In this document: in pieces, positions 45,368 through 56,324 of the stretch | Layout of the letters: the number at the start of each line of letters is the position of its first letter | Numbering within the stretch: position 1 is the first letter of the stretch | Assembly (NCBI RefSeq): GCF_036227325.1 | Contig: NZ_CP109467.1 | Location: forward strand, 5,952,001 to 6,016,000 | Reading direction: 5' to 3' | Origin: Streptomyces sp. NBC_01465 | GTDB taxonomy: Bacteria; Actinomycetota; Actinomycetes; Streptomycetales; Streptomycetaceae | Length of the DNA stretch: 64,000 nt | Notes under the pieces: generated by a model | The model's database searches: none | What the model saw: only the letters and a program-made list of their open reading frames with translations | Told to the model about the DNA's origin: nothing | Translations under genes and position numbers: made by a program

Positions 45368-45907
45368 ATGGATATCTGTGTCTTTCTGTCTGCCGCCGAC
45401 CTCGACGAGCGCTACACCCGGCCCGCCCGCGAATTCGCCGAACTCATCGGCAAGGGCGGCCACACGCTGGTGTGGGGCGGGTCCGAGAGCGGGCTCATGA
45501 AGGTCGTCGCGGACGGTGTGAAGGAGGCGGGCGGGCGGCTCGTGGGGGTGTCCGTGGAGTTCATGGCCGACGTGGCGCGCAAGGACGCCGACGAGATGGT
45601 CGTCGCCAAGGACCTCGCCGAACGCAAGGCGCTGCTGCTCGCCAAGGCGGACGCCGTGGTGATCATGGTGGGCGGGGCCGGGACCCTCGACGAGGCGACC
45701 GAGATCCTGGAGCTGAAGAAGCACGGCAAGACCACCAAGCCGGTGGTGCTGCTGAACACGGCGGGCTTCTACGACGGGCTGAAGCAGCAGTTCCAGCGGA
45801 TGGAGGAGGAGGGCTTCCTGCCGGTCCCGCTGACTGACCTGGTGTTCTTCGCGGAGGACGGTGTCGCGGCGCTGGCGTACCTGGAGGAGAGTGCAGGCGT
45901 CCAGTAG
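45368..45907 (+). CDS. LOG-family/TIGR00730-like Rossmann-fold protein
   Basis: A 179 aa protein. GHTLVWGGSESGLMKVVADG near residue 32 and VGGAGTLDEATEILEL near residue 102 match the lysine-decarboxylase-like (LOG) motif PGGxGTxxE, here with VGG. These enzymes often release free cytokinin-like bases from nucleotides; whether this one does is unknown. Confidence 0.82.
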   Translation: MDICVFLSAADLDERYTRPAREFAELIGKGGHTLVWGGSESGLMKVVADGVKEAGGRLVGVSVEFMADVARKDADEMVVAKDLAERKALLLAKADAVVIMVGGAGTLDEATEILELKKHGKTTKPVVLLNTAGFYDGLKQQFQRMEEEGFLPVPLTDLVFFAEDGVAALAYLEESAGVQ

Positions 45908-45923
45908 TGCGAGCATGGGCCGT

Positions 45924-46613
45924 ATGGCAACACATGTGATCACGGGTGCAGGTTCCGGCATCGGCGCGGCCGTCGCGCGCCGGCTTCAGGAGCGCGGTGA
46001 CGACATCGTGCTGATCGCGCGCGATGCCGGACGCGCCAGGCAGCTCGAAGCGCAGTACCCGGGGGCCGGGTCGATGGTCGCCGACCTCGCGGAACCGGAA
46101 CGCATCTCCAAGGCCTTCGGCATGCAGGCCATGCCCGAACAGGTCGACTCGCTGCTTCACATCGCGGGCATCGTGGATCTCGGTCCGGTCGCCGAGCTCC
46201 GGGCGAAAACCTGGATCCAGCAGCTCAACGCCAATCTGGTCTCGCCGGCCGAGCTGACCCGGCTCTTCCTGCCCCAACTCCGCATGGCCCAGGGGCATGT
46301 GGTGTACGTCAACTCCGGCGCCGGTCTTGAGGCCCACGCCCAGTGGGGCGCCTACGCCGCCTCCAAGCACGGCCTCAAGGCGCTCGCCGACTCGCTGCGC
46401 CACGAGGAGCACGAGAACGGGGTGCGGGTGACGTCGGTCTACCCCGGGCGTACCGCGAGCCCCATGCAGGCCAAGGTGCACTCGCAGGAGGGCAAGGAGT
46501 ACGACGCCTCCAAGTGGATCGACCCCGAGTCCGTCGCGACGACGATCCTCATGGCGATCGACCTGCCGCGCGACGCCGAGGTCAACAACCTGACCGTCCG
46601 GCCGGGTCGATGA
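45924..46613 (+). CDS. Short-chain dehydrogenase/reductase
   Basis: A 229 aa NAD(P)-dependent reductase. Nucleotide motif VITGAGSGIGAA, NAN loop, and the YAASKHG catalytic Tyr-x3-Lys. Substrate unknown. Its stop overlaps the next ATG (ATGA). Confidence 0.9.
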   Translation: MATHVITGAGSGIGAAVARRLQERGDDIVLIARDAGRARQLEAQYPGAGSMVADLAEPERISKAFGMQAMPEQVDSLLHIAGIVDLGPVAELRAKTWIQQLNANLVSPAELTRLFLPQLRMAQGHVVYVNSGAGLEAHAQWGAYAASKHGLKALADSLRHEEHENGVRVTSVYPGRTASPMQAKVHSQEGKEYDASKWIDPESVATTILMAIDLPRDAEVNNLTVRPGR

Positions 46614-47611
46614 GCGACACCAAGTGGGCCTGGGGCCCCGCCACCGGCATCGGGTCCATGCCGGGCGGGGACGCGCGCGAGACCGCCAAGACGGTCGTCG
46701 GGTCCTTCGAGGACTTCCCGTACCTGGCCGAACTGCCCGCACGCGGCCCGGGAGCCGACATGCTGGGCCGCACCATCGGCATGCTCGTCGAGATGTACGC
46801 CCATGTGGAACCCAGCGGCTGGCGCGTCAGCGACCGGCCAGGGCGCGACACCAAGCGGGCCAGGTCCTGGCTCGGCGAGGACCTGGACGCGCTGGAGGAG
46901 TTCACCCAGGGGTACGAGGGGCCGCTGAAGGTCCAGGCGGTGGGTCCGTGGACGCTGGCCGCCGGACTCGAGCTGCGCGGCGGGGAGTCGGCGCTGGGGG
47001 ACCCGGGCGCGTGCCGCGATCTCGCCGGGTCGCTGGCCGAGGGGCTGCGGGCGCACCTCGCGGACGTACGGCGGCGGGTGCCGGGCGCACAGGTGGTGCT
47101 GCAGCTGGACGAGCCCTCGCTGATTTCCGTACTGCGCGGGCAGATCAGGACCGCGAGCGGCTACCGGACGCACCGGGCCGTGGACCGGCAGGTCGTGGAG
47201 AGCGGGCTGCGCGATGTGATGGGTGTGACGGAAGGGCCGGTTGTGGTCCATTCCTGCGCGCCCGACGTGCCGTTCGCCCTGCTGCGGCGGGCCGGCGCGG
47301 CCGGTGTCTCCTTCGACTTCTCGCTCCTCACGGAGCGTGACGAGGATGCGATCGGCGAAGCCGTCGAGGGCGGTACGCAGCTCTTCGCCGGTGTCGTACC
47401 CGGCACGGACGGTCCATTGTCAGACCCTGCCGGTAGCGTTTCGGGTGTCAGGACGCTGTGGCGCAGGCTGGGGCTGAATCCGGGGACTCTCGCGGAGTCG
47501 CTGGTGATCACTCCGTCGTGCGGGCTCGCGGGGGCTTCCCCCGCGTATGCGCGCGCGGCGCTCGCGCACTGCGCCAGGGCGGCGAGATCGCTCGCGGACA
47601 ACCCTGAGTAA
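46610..47611 (+). CDS. MetE C-terminal-like (cobalamin-independent methionine synthase family) protein
   Basis: A 333 aa protein related to the catalytic half of MetE. VQAVGPWTLAAGLE near 107, VVLQLDEPSLISVL near 163, and VVVHSCAPDVPFALL near 205 with a His-x-Cys pair that may be part of the zinc site. It is shorter than full MetE, so substrate binding by the N-terminal half is missing. It is translationally coupled to the SDR gene. Confidence 0.82.
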   Translation: MSDTKWAWGPATGIGSMPGGDARETAKTVVGSFEDFPYLAELPARGPGADMLGRTIGMLVEMYAHVEPSGWRVSDRPGRDTKRARSWLGEDLDALEEFTQGYEGPLKVQAVGPWTLAAGLELRGGESALGDPGACRDLAGSLAEGLRAHLADVRRRVPGAQVVLQLDEPSLISVLRGQIRTASGYRTHRAVDRQVVESGLRDVMGVTEGPVVVHSCAPDVPFALLRRAGAAGVSFDFSLLTERDEDAIGEAVEGGTQLFAGVVPGTDGPLSDPAGSVSGVRTLWRRLGLNPGTLAESLVITPSCGLAGASPAYARAALAHCARAARSLADNPE

Positions 47612-47635
47612 CCAGTGCCATAACTGGCTCAGTAA

Positions 47636-49846
<2,211 letters not shown>

Positions 49847-49869
49847 CGGTCGCGGACGGCCCGGAAAGA

Positions 49870-49905
49870 CCACCCGTTCGGCGCATAGCAGACCCTTACG
49901 GGTGG
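49870..49905 (+). terminator. Hairpin after ligA
   Basis: CCACCCGT (49870-49877)/ACGGGTGG (49898-49905), 20-nt loop, 23 bases after the stop. Confidence 0.6.
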
Positions 49906-50079
49906 CTGGGTCTCATTCGGGCAAGACCTGTAGAGCGGTGCCCGTCAGAGCCTTGTGCGGCCTACTGTTGAAAAGCGCACCTGTCGTGCACGGCTGAGTG
50001 GTGAGATTCAGGTCGTGGTGGCATGACAACGGGCCATCCGCGTGGCATGGGCACTGCCGGCTGTGAGGTAGGGACGGGA

Positions 50080-52182
50080 ATGAAACCGACCGAGAGCGCC
50101 GATCAGGACTCACGGCTGCGCGGTTCAGGCCTGTCGATCGCCGTCGTGGGTCTCGCCCTCGTGGTGCTGGGCACCGGGTTCTGTCTGGCCGTACGGGACG
50201 GGCACGCACTCTTCCCCGACTCCACCACGGGCTGGGCGCTGGCCGTGCTCACCGGCATCATCGTGGGCCATCTGGTCGCGATGGGCCGCGACCGCTGGTG
50301 GGGCGGGACCGGATCGGGCGCCGCGCTGACCCTGGCCGTGCTCCTGCTCTACGGCTGGCTGCCCGCCGCGCTGGTCTCCCTGGCCGTCGTCGTCCTGGCC
50401 GGGGCGGCACGGCGCAACCGCTGGCGGCAGGGGCTCCTGCACGGCGCGGTGGACATCCTGGGCATCGGCGCGGGCGCCCTGGTGATGGCCGCGTTCGGTG
50501 ACGTACCGACAGTGGAGCAGCCCTGGGTTCCCTCGGAGTGGGGCATCAGCTCCACGCCCGAGGTCGTGCTCGTCGCGCTGACCTACCTCGGAGTGACCCG
50601 GCTGCTGCTCTGGTACGCGCTGGCGCCGCGCGGCGGCGGGCTGCCGACCATCGCCCGCACCGCGCTGATGCGGCAGGGGCTCGTGGGGGTCGCGCTGCTC
50701 GGCATCGCCCCGCTGATCTGCGTGGTCGCGACATCCGTCCCCGTACTGCTGCCGCTCTTCGCCGTACCGCTGATCGCGCTGGACTCCACGCTCTGGATCG
50801 CCCGGGCCCGGGCGGAGGAGCAGTTGCGGGACCCGCTCACCGGACTGCCCAACCGCCAGTGGCTGTTGGAGCGGACCTGGTCGGCGCTGGAGGAGGCGGA
50901 GAACGTCGGGGCGAGAGCAGCGCTCGTCCTGATCGACCTCGACCGCTTCCGGTCGGTCAACGACACCCTGGGCCATCTCGCGGGCGACCGGCTGCTGTTG
51001 CAGATCGCCGACCGGCTACGGCTGGCGCTGCCCCGGGGGGCGGAGGCGGCGCGGCTGGGCGGCGACGAGTTCGCGGTCCTGCTGCCGGTGGCCGACTCGG
51101 CGACCAGCGCGATACAGATCGCCCGCCGTCTCGTCGCCGAACTGGGCTCCCCGCTCGACCTGGACGGACTGACGCTGGTGCTCGAGGCGAGCGCCGGCGT
51201 CGCTGTCTTCCCCGACCACGCGCTGGACGCGGAGGGGCTGCTGAGGCGCGCCGACGTGGCGATGTACCAGGCGAAGCGGGACCGTACGGGCGTCGAGGCG
51301 TACGAGTCGAAGCGCGACTCCAACACCCCTGACCGGCTGGGCCTGTTGGGGGATCTGCGGCGGGCGCTGGACGCGGGTGACGTCGAGCTCCACTACCAGC
51401 CCAAGGTGCGGTTCGACGGTCAGGTGGCCGGACTTGAGGCGCTGGTGCGGTGGGTGCACCCGGAACGGGGGCGGGTCCCTCCGGACGAGTTCATCGCGAT
51501 CGCCGAGACGTCGGGGCTCATGCCGCACCTGACGGAGTACGTACTGGAGACGGCGCTCGCCCAGGTCGCGCGGTGGCGCAAGCAGGGACTGAAGGTCCCG
51601 GTCGCGGTGAACGTCTCGCCGCGAGACGTCCACACGCCGGGCTTCGCGGGAGCGGTCGCGGCGCGGCTGGCCCGGCACGGGGTCCCTGCGGGGGCGCTGC
51701 AGCTGGAGATAACGGAACACGTACTCCTTGAGGACCCGCAGCGGGCGGCCGACACGCTGGCCGGGCTGACGGGCCACGGCGTGAAGATGTCGCTCGACGA
51801 CTTCGGGACGGGGTACTCGTCGCTGGTCCACCTGCGGAAGCTGCCGGTGAGCGAGCTCAAGATCGACCGGTCGTTCGTGGCGCGGCTCGCGGTGGACAAC
51901 GAGGACGCGGAGATTGTCCGCTGCACGATCGATCTGGCGCACTCGCTGGGCCTGGTCGTGGTCGCCGAGGGCGTCGAGGACGACGAGACGTGGGAGCGGC
52001 TGCAGGACATGGGCTGCGACGCGGTGCAGGGGTGGCTGGTGGCTGCTGCGATGCCGCCTGCGGAGGCCACGGCGTGGCTCCTGGCCCGGGGCCCGAGGGG
52101 CTGGCAGCGGCCCGCTGCGCTGGCTGCGGAGGCCGCGGCGGGTCTGGACGCGGATTCCCCTTCGGGGCAGACGGTCAAGTAA
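50080..52182 (+). CDS. rmdB: GGDEF-EAL cyclic di-GMP phosphodiesterase, membrane-bound
   Basis: A 700 aa protein: several N-terminal membrane helices (to about residue 235), a GGDEF domain with intact GGDEF at residues 327-331, and an EAL domain with EALVRW at about 453 and DDFGTGYSSL near 575. It lies directly downstream of ligA, the position of S. coelicolor RmdB, which controls aerial development by degrading c-di-GMP (established knowledge; orthology inferred by order and domain layout). Start at 50080 chosen for GGGACGGGA just upstream. Confidence 0.9.
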   Translation: MKPTESADQDSRLRGSGLSIAVVGLALVVLGTGFCLAVRDGHALFPDSTTGWALAVLTGIIVGHLVAMGRDRWWGGTGSGAALTLAVLLLYGWLPAALVSLAVVVLAGAARRNRWRQGLLHGAVDILGIGAGALVMAAFGDVPTVEQPWVPSEWGISSTPEVVLVALTYLGVTRLLLWYALAPRGGGLPTIARTALMRQGLVGVALLGIAPLICVVATSVPVLLPLFAVPLIALDSTLWIARARAEEQLRDPLTGLPNRQWLLERTWSALEEAENVGARAALVLIDLDRFRSVNDTLGHLAGDRLLLQIADRLRLALPRGAEAARLGGDEFAVLLPVADSATSAIQIARRLVAELGSPLDLDGLTLVLEASAGVAVFPDHALDAEGLLRRADVAMYQAKRDRTGVEAYESKRDSNTPDRLGLLGDLRRALDAGDVELHYQPKVRFDGQVAGLEALVRWVHPERGRVPPDEFIAIAETSGLMPHLTEYVLETALAQVARWRKQGLKVPVAVNVSPRDVHTPGFAGAVAARLARHGVPAGALQLEITEHVLLEDPQRAADTLAGLTGHGVKMSLDDFGTGYSSLVHLRKLPVSELKIDRSFVARLAVDNEDAEIVRCTIDLAHSLGLVVVAEGVEDDETWERLQDMGCDAVQGWLVAAAMPPAEATAWLLARGPRGWQRPAALAAEAAAGLDADSPSGQTVK

Positions 52183-52516
52183 GCGGTGCGGTGCGGGCCG
52201 GTGGGTGGTGCGCACGGCCTGGCGGCCGCGCGGTGTCACCCACCCGCTCCACCCGTGCGGGTGGGGGGACACGGTGCGGGTCTTCCGGTGGTCGGCCGAG
52301 CACCGTCGGCGTCTGCGGACCACGGATCCGGTGCGGGCGTGGGTTCAGGCGTGCGTGACGCGGCCGTCGGGCCGGGCGGTGCCGACCACCGGGTCGCGGA
52401 CGCCGGCGGTGTTCAGCCGGGCACCTGGGCCACCTGCAGATATCCCTCTTCCCGCACGGGTGGTGCGGGTGGGAAACAGGACCGGCCGGAGGCCGGAAGG
52501 AGGCCCACCGCACCGC
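52183..52516. repeat. Long nested inverted repeat element (intergenic)
   Basis: Between rmdB and gatC. Two arms of about 95 bases face each other (about 52238-52330 and 52380-52474) at roughly 75 percent identity by my reading. The outer ends are best: a 23-base segment at 52239-52261 matches the complement of 52451-52473 with one mismatch, and an 11-base GCGGTGCGGTG (52183-52193) pairs with 52506-52516. The arm tips (CCACCCG-TG-CGGGTGG at 52249-52264) are themselves palindromes. Each strand reads a similar His/Arg-rich peptide, clearly by repeat symmetry rather than coding. No transposase is present. Confidence 0.8.
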
Positions 52517-52599
52517 CTCGGGGAAACCGATTCGGGGCATGGGGCCGCGCCCCATAGGATTGGCCCCCACACCATCACACGCACCCCGTGAGGATCCGC

Positions 52600-52896
52600 A
52601 TGCCTGGCATCACGCGCGAGGAGGTCGCCCACCTCGCCCGGCTGGCACGTCTGGAGCTGAAGGCAGAAGAGCTCGACCACTTCGCCGGACAGCTCGACGA
52701 CATTCTCGGCGCGGTCGCCCGCGTCTCCGAGGTCGCCGACCAAGACGTACCGCCGACCTCCCACCCGCTGCCGCTGACGAACGTCATGCGCAAGGACGAG
52801 GTCCGCCCCTCGCTCACCCCGGAGCAGGCCCTCTCCGGCGCCCCCGCCCAGGAGCAGCAGCGTTTCAAGGTGCCGCAGATCCTGGGGGAGGACTAA
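52600..52896 (+). CDS. gatC: Aspartyl/glutamyl-tRNA amidotransferase subunit C
   Basis: A 98 aa subunit. [21 protein letters not shown] at the N-terminus and a C-terminal [16 protein letters not shown] segment are typical. With GatA and GatB it amidates Glu-tRNA(Gln)/Asp-tRNA(Asn). ATG at 52600 preferred since AGGA lies 5 bases upstream; GTG at 52588 is possible. Confidence 0.95.
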   Translation: MPGITREEVAHLARLARLELKAEELDHFAGQLDDILGAVARVSEVADQDVPPTSHPLPLTNVMRKDEVRPSLTPEQALSGAPAQEQQRFKVPQILGED

Positions 52897-52901
52897 TACC
52901 C

Positions 52902-54404
52902 ATGTCGGACCACAGCACCATCATCAAGCTCACCGCCGCCGAGATCGCCTCGAAGATCGCCTCCGGCGAGCTCACGGCCGTCGAGGTCACCGAGGCCCAC
53001 CTGGCCCGGATCGACGCGATCGACGAGAAGGTCCACGCCTTCCTGCACGTCGACCGCGACGGCGCCCTCGCGCAGGCCCGCGCCGTCGACGCCAAGAAGG
53101 CGGCCGGCGAGAAGCTGGGCCCCCTCGCGGGCGTCCCCCTCGCGCTGAAGGACATCTTCACCACCGAGGGCATCCCGACCACCGTCGGTTCGAAGATCCT
53201 CGAAGGCTGGATCCCGCCGTACGACGCGACGCTCACCAAGCGTCTCAAGGCCGCCGACGTCGTCATTCTCGGCAAGACCAACATGGACGAGTTCGCCATG
53301 GGGTCCTCCACCGAGAACAGCGCGTACGGCCCGACCGGCAACCCCTGGGACCTCACCAAGATCCCCGGCGGCTCCGGCGGCGGCTCCTCCGCCGCCCTCG
53401 CCTCCTACGAGGCCCCCCTGGCCATCGGCACGGACACCGGCGGTTCCATCCGCCAGCCCGCCGCCGTCACCGGCACGGTCGGCGTCAAGCCCACGTACGG
53501 CGCGGTCTCCCGCTTCGGCATGGTGGCGTTCTCGTCCTCCCTCGACCAGGGCGGCCCCTGCGCCCGTACGGTCCTGGACGCGGCCCTCCTCCACGAGGTC
53601 ATCGCCGGTCACGACCCGCTCGACTCGACCTCCATCGACGCCCCGGTCCCGCCGGTCGTCGAGGCCGCCCGCAACGGCTCCGTCGAGGGCATGCGCGTCG
53701 GCGTCGTCAAGCAGTTCCGCGGCGAGGGCTACCAGGCGGGCGTGCTCCAGCGCTTCGACGAGTCGGTGGAGCTCCTCAAGGAGCTCGGCGCGACCATCGT
53801 CGAGCTGGACTGCCCCTCCTTCGACCTCGGGCTCTCCGCGTACTACCTGATCGCCCCCTCGGAGTGCTCCTCCAACCTCGCCCGCTTCGACGCGATGCGC
53901 TACGGCCTGCGCGTCGGCGACGACGGTACGAAGTCCGCCGAGGACGTCACCGCCCTGACCCGCGAAGCCGGTTTCGGCGACGAGGTCAAGCGCCGCATCA
54001 TCCTCGGTACGTACGCGCTCAGCTCCGGCTACTACGACGCGTACTACGGCTCCGCCCAGAAGGTCCGCACGCTCATCACGCAGGACTTCGAGAAGGCCTT
54101 CGAGTCCGTCGACGTGATCGTCTCGCCGACGACGCCCACCACCGCCTTCCCGATCGGCGAGCGCGCCGACGACCCGATGGCGATGTACCTCGCGGACCTG
54201 TGCACCATTCCGACCAACCTGGCCGGCAACTCCGCCATGTCGCTTCCCTGCGGCCTGGCCCCGGAGGACGGTATGCCGGTGGGGCTGCAGATCATCGCGC
54301 CCGCCATGAAGGACGACCGGCTGTACAAGGTCGGTGCCGCGGTCGAGGCCGCGTACAACGCCCGTTGGGGACACCCGCTGCTCGAGGAGGCTCCGTCGCT
54401 GTGA
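52902..54404 (+). CDS. gatA: Aspartyl/glutamyl-tRNA amidotransferase subunit A
   Basis: A 500 aa amidase. The Ser-cisSer-Lys triad is in place: [19 protein letters not shown] and [12 protein letters not shown]. It produces ammonia from glutamine for GatB. Five bases separate it from gatC. Confidence 0.98.
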   Translation: MSDHSTIIKLTAAEIASKIASGELTAVEVTEAHLARIDAIDEKVHAFLHVDRDGALAQARAVDAKKAAGEKLGPLAGVPLALKDIFTTEGIPTTVGSKILEGWIPPYDATLTKRLKAADVVILGKTNMDEFAMGSSTENSAYGPTGNPWDLTKIPGGSGGGSSAALASYEAPLAIGTDTGGSIRQPAAVTGTVGVKPTYGAVSRFGMVAFSSSLDQGGPCARTVLDAALLHEVIAGHDPLDSTSIDAPVPPVVEAARNGSVEGMRVGVVKQFRGEGYQAGVLQRFDESVELLKELGATIVELDCPSFDLGLSAYYLIAPSECSSNLARFDAMRYGLRVGDDGTKSAEDVTALTREAGFGDEVKRRIILGTYALSSGYYDAYYGSAQKVRTLITQDFEKAFESVDVIVSPTTPTTAFPIGERADDPMAMYLADLCTIPTNLAGNSAMSLPCGLAPEDGMPVGLQIIAPAMKDDRLYKVGAAVEAAYNARWGHPLLEEAPSL

Positions 54405-54646
54405 GCGATAGCACGCTGGCCAAGGCCAAGGGATTCAAGCACTCCAAGCCCGGCCTGTACCTGTCCATCGGCACCACCCTGTTCGGCGCGCTCAGCGTCT
54501 CCAAGCAGGTGAGGAAGGCGCGCGGCGAGAGCGACAAGCTGCTGCTCGTCGACGCCGTGATCTCTGCCGCCGCCGTCGCCACGGGCGTCGCTCTGCTCCT
54601 CCGCGAGCTGAAGCACCTCGGCGACGACGACGTCCTGCTGGGCTGA
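54401..54646 (+). CDS. Small conserved-looking membrane-associated protein between gatA and gatB
   Basis: An 81 aa protein with one or two short hydrophobic segments ([15 protein letters not shown] near residue 19 and [18 protein letters not shown] near 50). GTG start overlaps the gatA stop, and it ends 15 bases before gatB, so it is embedded in the amidotransferase operon. Function unknown. Confidence 0.75.
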   Translation: MSDSTLAKAKGFKHSKPGLYLSIGTTLFGALSVSKQVRKARGESDKLLLVDAVISAAAVATGVALLLRELKHLGDDDVLLG

Positions 54647-54661
54647 GAGGGAAGTTTCACC

Positions 54662-56173
54662 GTGACAACCACGACTGACCTGGTGGCGTACGAGGAAGCC
54701 CTCGCGACGTACGACCCCGTCATGGGCCTGGAGGTCCATGTCGAGCTCGGCACCAGGACCAAGATGTTCTGCGGGTGCTCCACGGAGCTGGGCGCCGAGC
54801 CCAACTCGCAGACCTGCCCGACCTGTCTCGGACTGCCCGGCGCGCTGCCGGTCGTCAACGAGATCGGCGTCGAGTCGGCCATCAAGATCGGTCTCGCGCT
54901 CAACTGCGAGATCGCCGAATGGTGCCGTTTCGCCCGGAAGAACTACTTCTATCCGGACATGCCGAAGAACTTCCAGACCTCTCAGTACGACGAGCCGATC
55001 GCCTTCAACGGCTATCTGGACGTCCAGCTGGAGGACGGCGAGATCTTCCGGGTGCAGATCGAGCGCGCCCACATGGAGGAGGACACCGGCAAGTCGCTGC
55101 ACGTCGGTGGCGCGACGGGCCGTATCCACGGCGCCTCGCACTCCCTCCTGGACTACAACCGGGCCGGCATCCCGCTCATCGAGATCGTCACCAAGCCGAT
55201 CGAGGGTGCGGGCGAGCGTGCTCCCGAGGTCGCGAAGGCGTACGTCGCCGAGCTGCGCGAGCTCATCAAGGCGCTGAACGTCTCCGAGGCCCGGATGGAC
55301 AAGGGCCAGATGCGCTGCGACGTGAACCTGTCGCTGCGGCCGCACGGGCGCGAGGAGTTCGGTACGCGTTCGGAGACGAAGAACGTCAACTCGCTCCGTT
55401 CCGTGGAGCGTGCGGCGCGCTTCGAGATCCAGCGCCACGCGGCGGTGCTCAACTCCGGTGGCACGATCATCCAGGAGACGCGGCACTTCCACGAGGAGGA
55501 CGGCTCGACGACGTCCGGCCGTATCAAGGACAACGCCGAGGACTACCGCTACTTCCCCGAGCCGGACCTCGTGCCGGTCGCCCCGGCCCGTGCCTGGGTC
55601 GAGGAGCTGCGCGGCGGTCTGCCCGAGCTTCCGCGGCTGCGCCGCAACCGGCTGCGCGAGGACTGGGGCATCTCCGAGGACGTCATGCAGACGATCCTCA
55701 ACGCCGGTGCGGTCGACCCGATCGTCGCCACGATCGCGGAGGGCGCGGACGCCGCGTCGGCCCGCAAGTGGTGGATGGGCGAGCTGGCGCGCAACGCCAA
55801 CGAGACCGGCCGCGCGCTGGACGAACTCCCGGTCACCCCGGCCCAGGTTGCGCGCATCGCGGCCCTGGTCGCGGCCGGAGACCTCAACGACAAGCTGGCC
55901 AAGCAGGTCGTCGAGGGTGTCCTCGCGGGCGAGGGCACGCCGGACGAGATCGTCGAGAAGCGCGGTCTGAAGGTCGTCTCGGACGACGGCGCGCTGGGCG
56001 CTGCGGTCGACGAGGCCATCGCGGGCAACGCGGCGATCGCGGACAAGATCCGCGGCGGCAAGGTCGCTGCGGTGGGCGCTCTGGTCGGTGCGGTCATGAA
56101 GACCACGCGGGGCCAGGCGGACGCGGCACGCGTCAAGGAGCTCATCCTGGAGCGGCTGGGCGTCGAGGGCTGA
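54662..56173 (+). CDS. gatB: Aspartyl/glutamyl-tRNA amidotransferase subunit B
   Basis: A 503 aa subunit that activates the tRNA-bound acid. Zn-site cysteines: CGCS and CPTCLGLPG at about residues 37-57. The [12 protein letters not shown] motif is near residue 138, and the C-terminal YqeY-like tail domain (about 400-503) is present. A 20-bp terminator follows the stop. Confidence 0.98.
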   Translation: MTTTTDLVAYEEALATYDPVMGLEVHVELGTRTKMFCGCSTELGAEPNSQTCPTCLGLPGALPVVNEIGVESAIKIGLALNCEIAEWCRFARKNYFYPDMPKNFQTSQYDEPIAFNGYLDVQLEDGEIFRVQIERAHMEEDTGKSLHVGGATGRIHGASHSLLDYNRAGIPLIEIVTKPIEGAGERAPEVAKAYVAELRELIKALNVSEARMDKGQMRCDVNLSLRPHGREEFGTRSETKNVNSLRSVERAARFEIQRHAAVLNSGGTIIQETRHFHEEDGSTTSGRIKDNAEDYRYFPEPDLVPVAPARAWVEELRGGLPELPRLRRNRLREDWGISEDVMQTILNAGAVDPIVATIAEGADAASARKWWMGELARNANETGRALDELPVTPAQVARIAALVAAGDLNDKLAKQVVEGVLAGEGTPDEIVEKRGLKVVSDDGALGAAVDEAIAGNAAIADKIRGGKVAAVGALVGAVMKTTRGQADAARVKELILERLGVEG

Positions 56174-56197
56174 CCTCGCGCGCAGTGCGCGGTACGT

Positions 56198-56240
56198 ACG
56201 CCGAGGGGCGCCACACCACTGGTGTGGCGCCCCTCGGCGT
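56198..56240 (+). terminator. Perfect 20-bp hairpin terminator after gatB
   Basis: Arms 56198-56217 and 56221-56240 are fully complementary, with a 3-base loop (ACT). Confidence 0.9.
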
Positions 56241-56324
56241 CGGCGCCCCGAAAACGCTTGGACTGCGCGGATGCCGGCGCGGGACACTTCGAGGTCGGTA
56301 TCCGTACGACATCTCGGGGTGGGG

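Noticed and set aside
52186..52591. Mirror-image His/Arg-rich reading frames on both strands
   Set aside because: The similar peptides on both strands follow from the inverted repeat and are not evidence for a gene.
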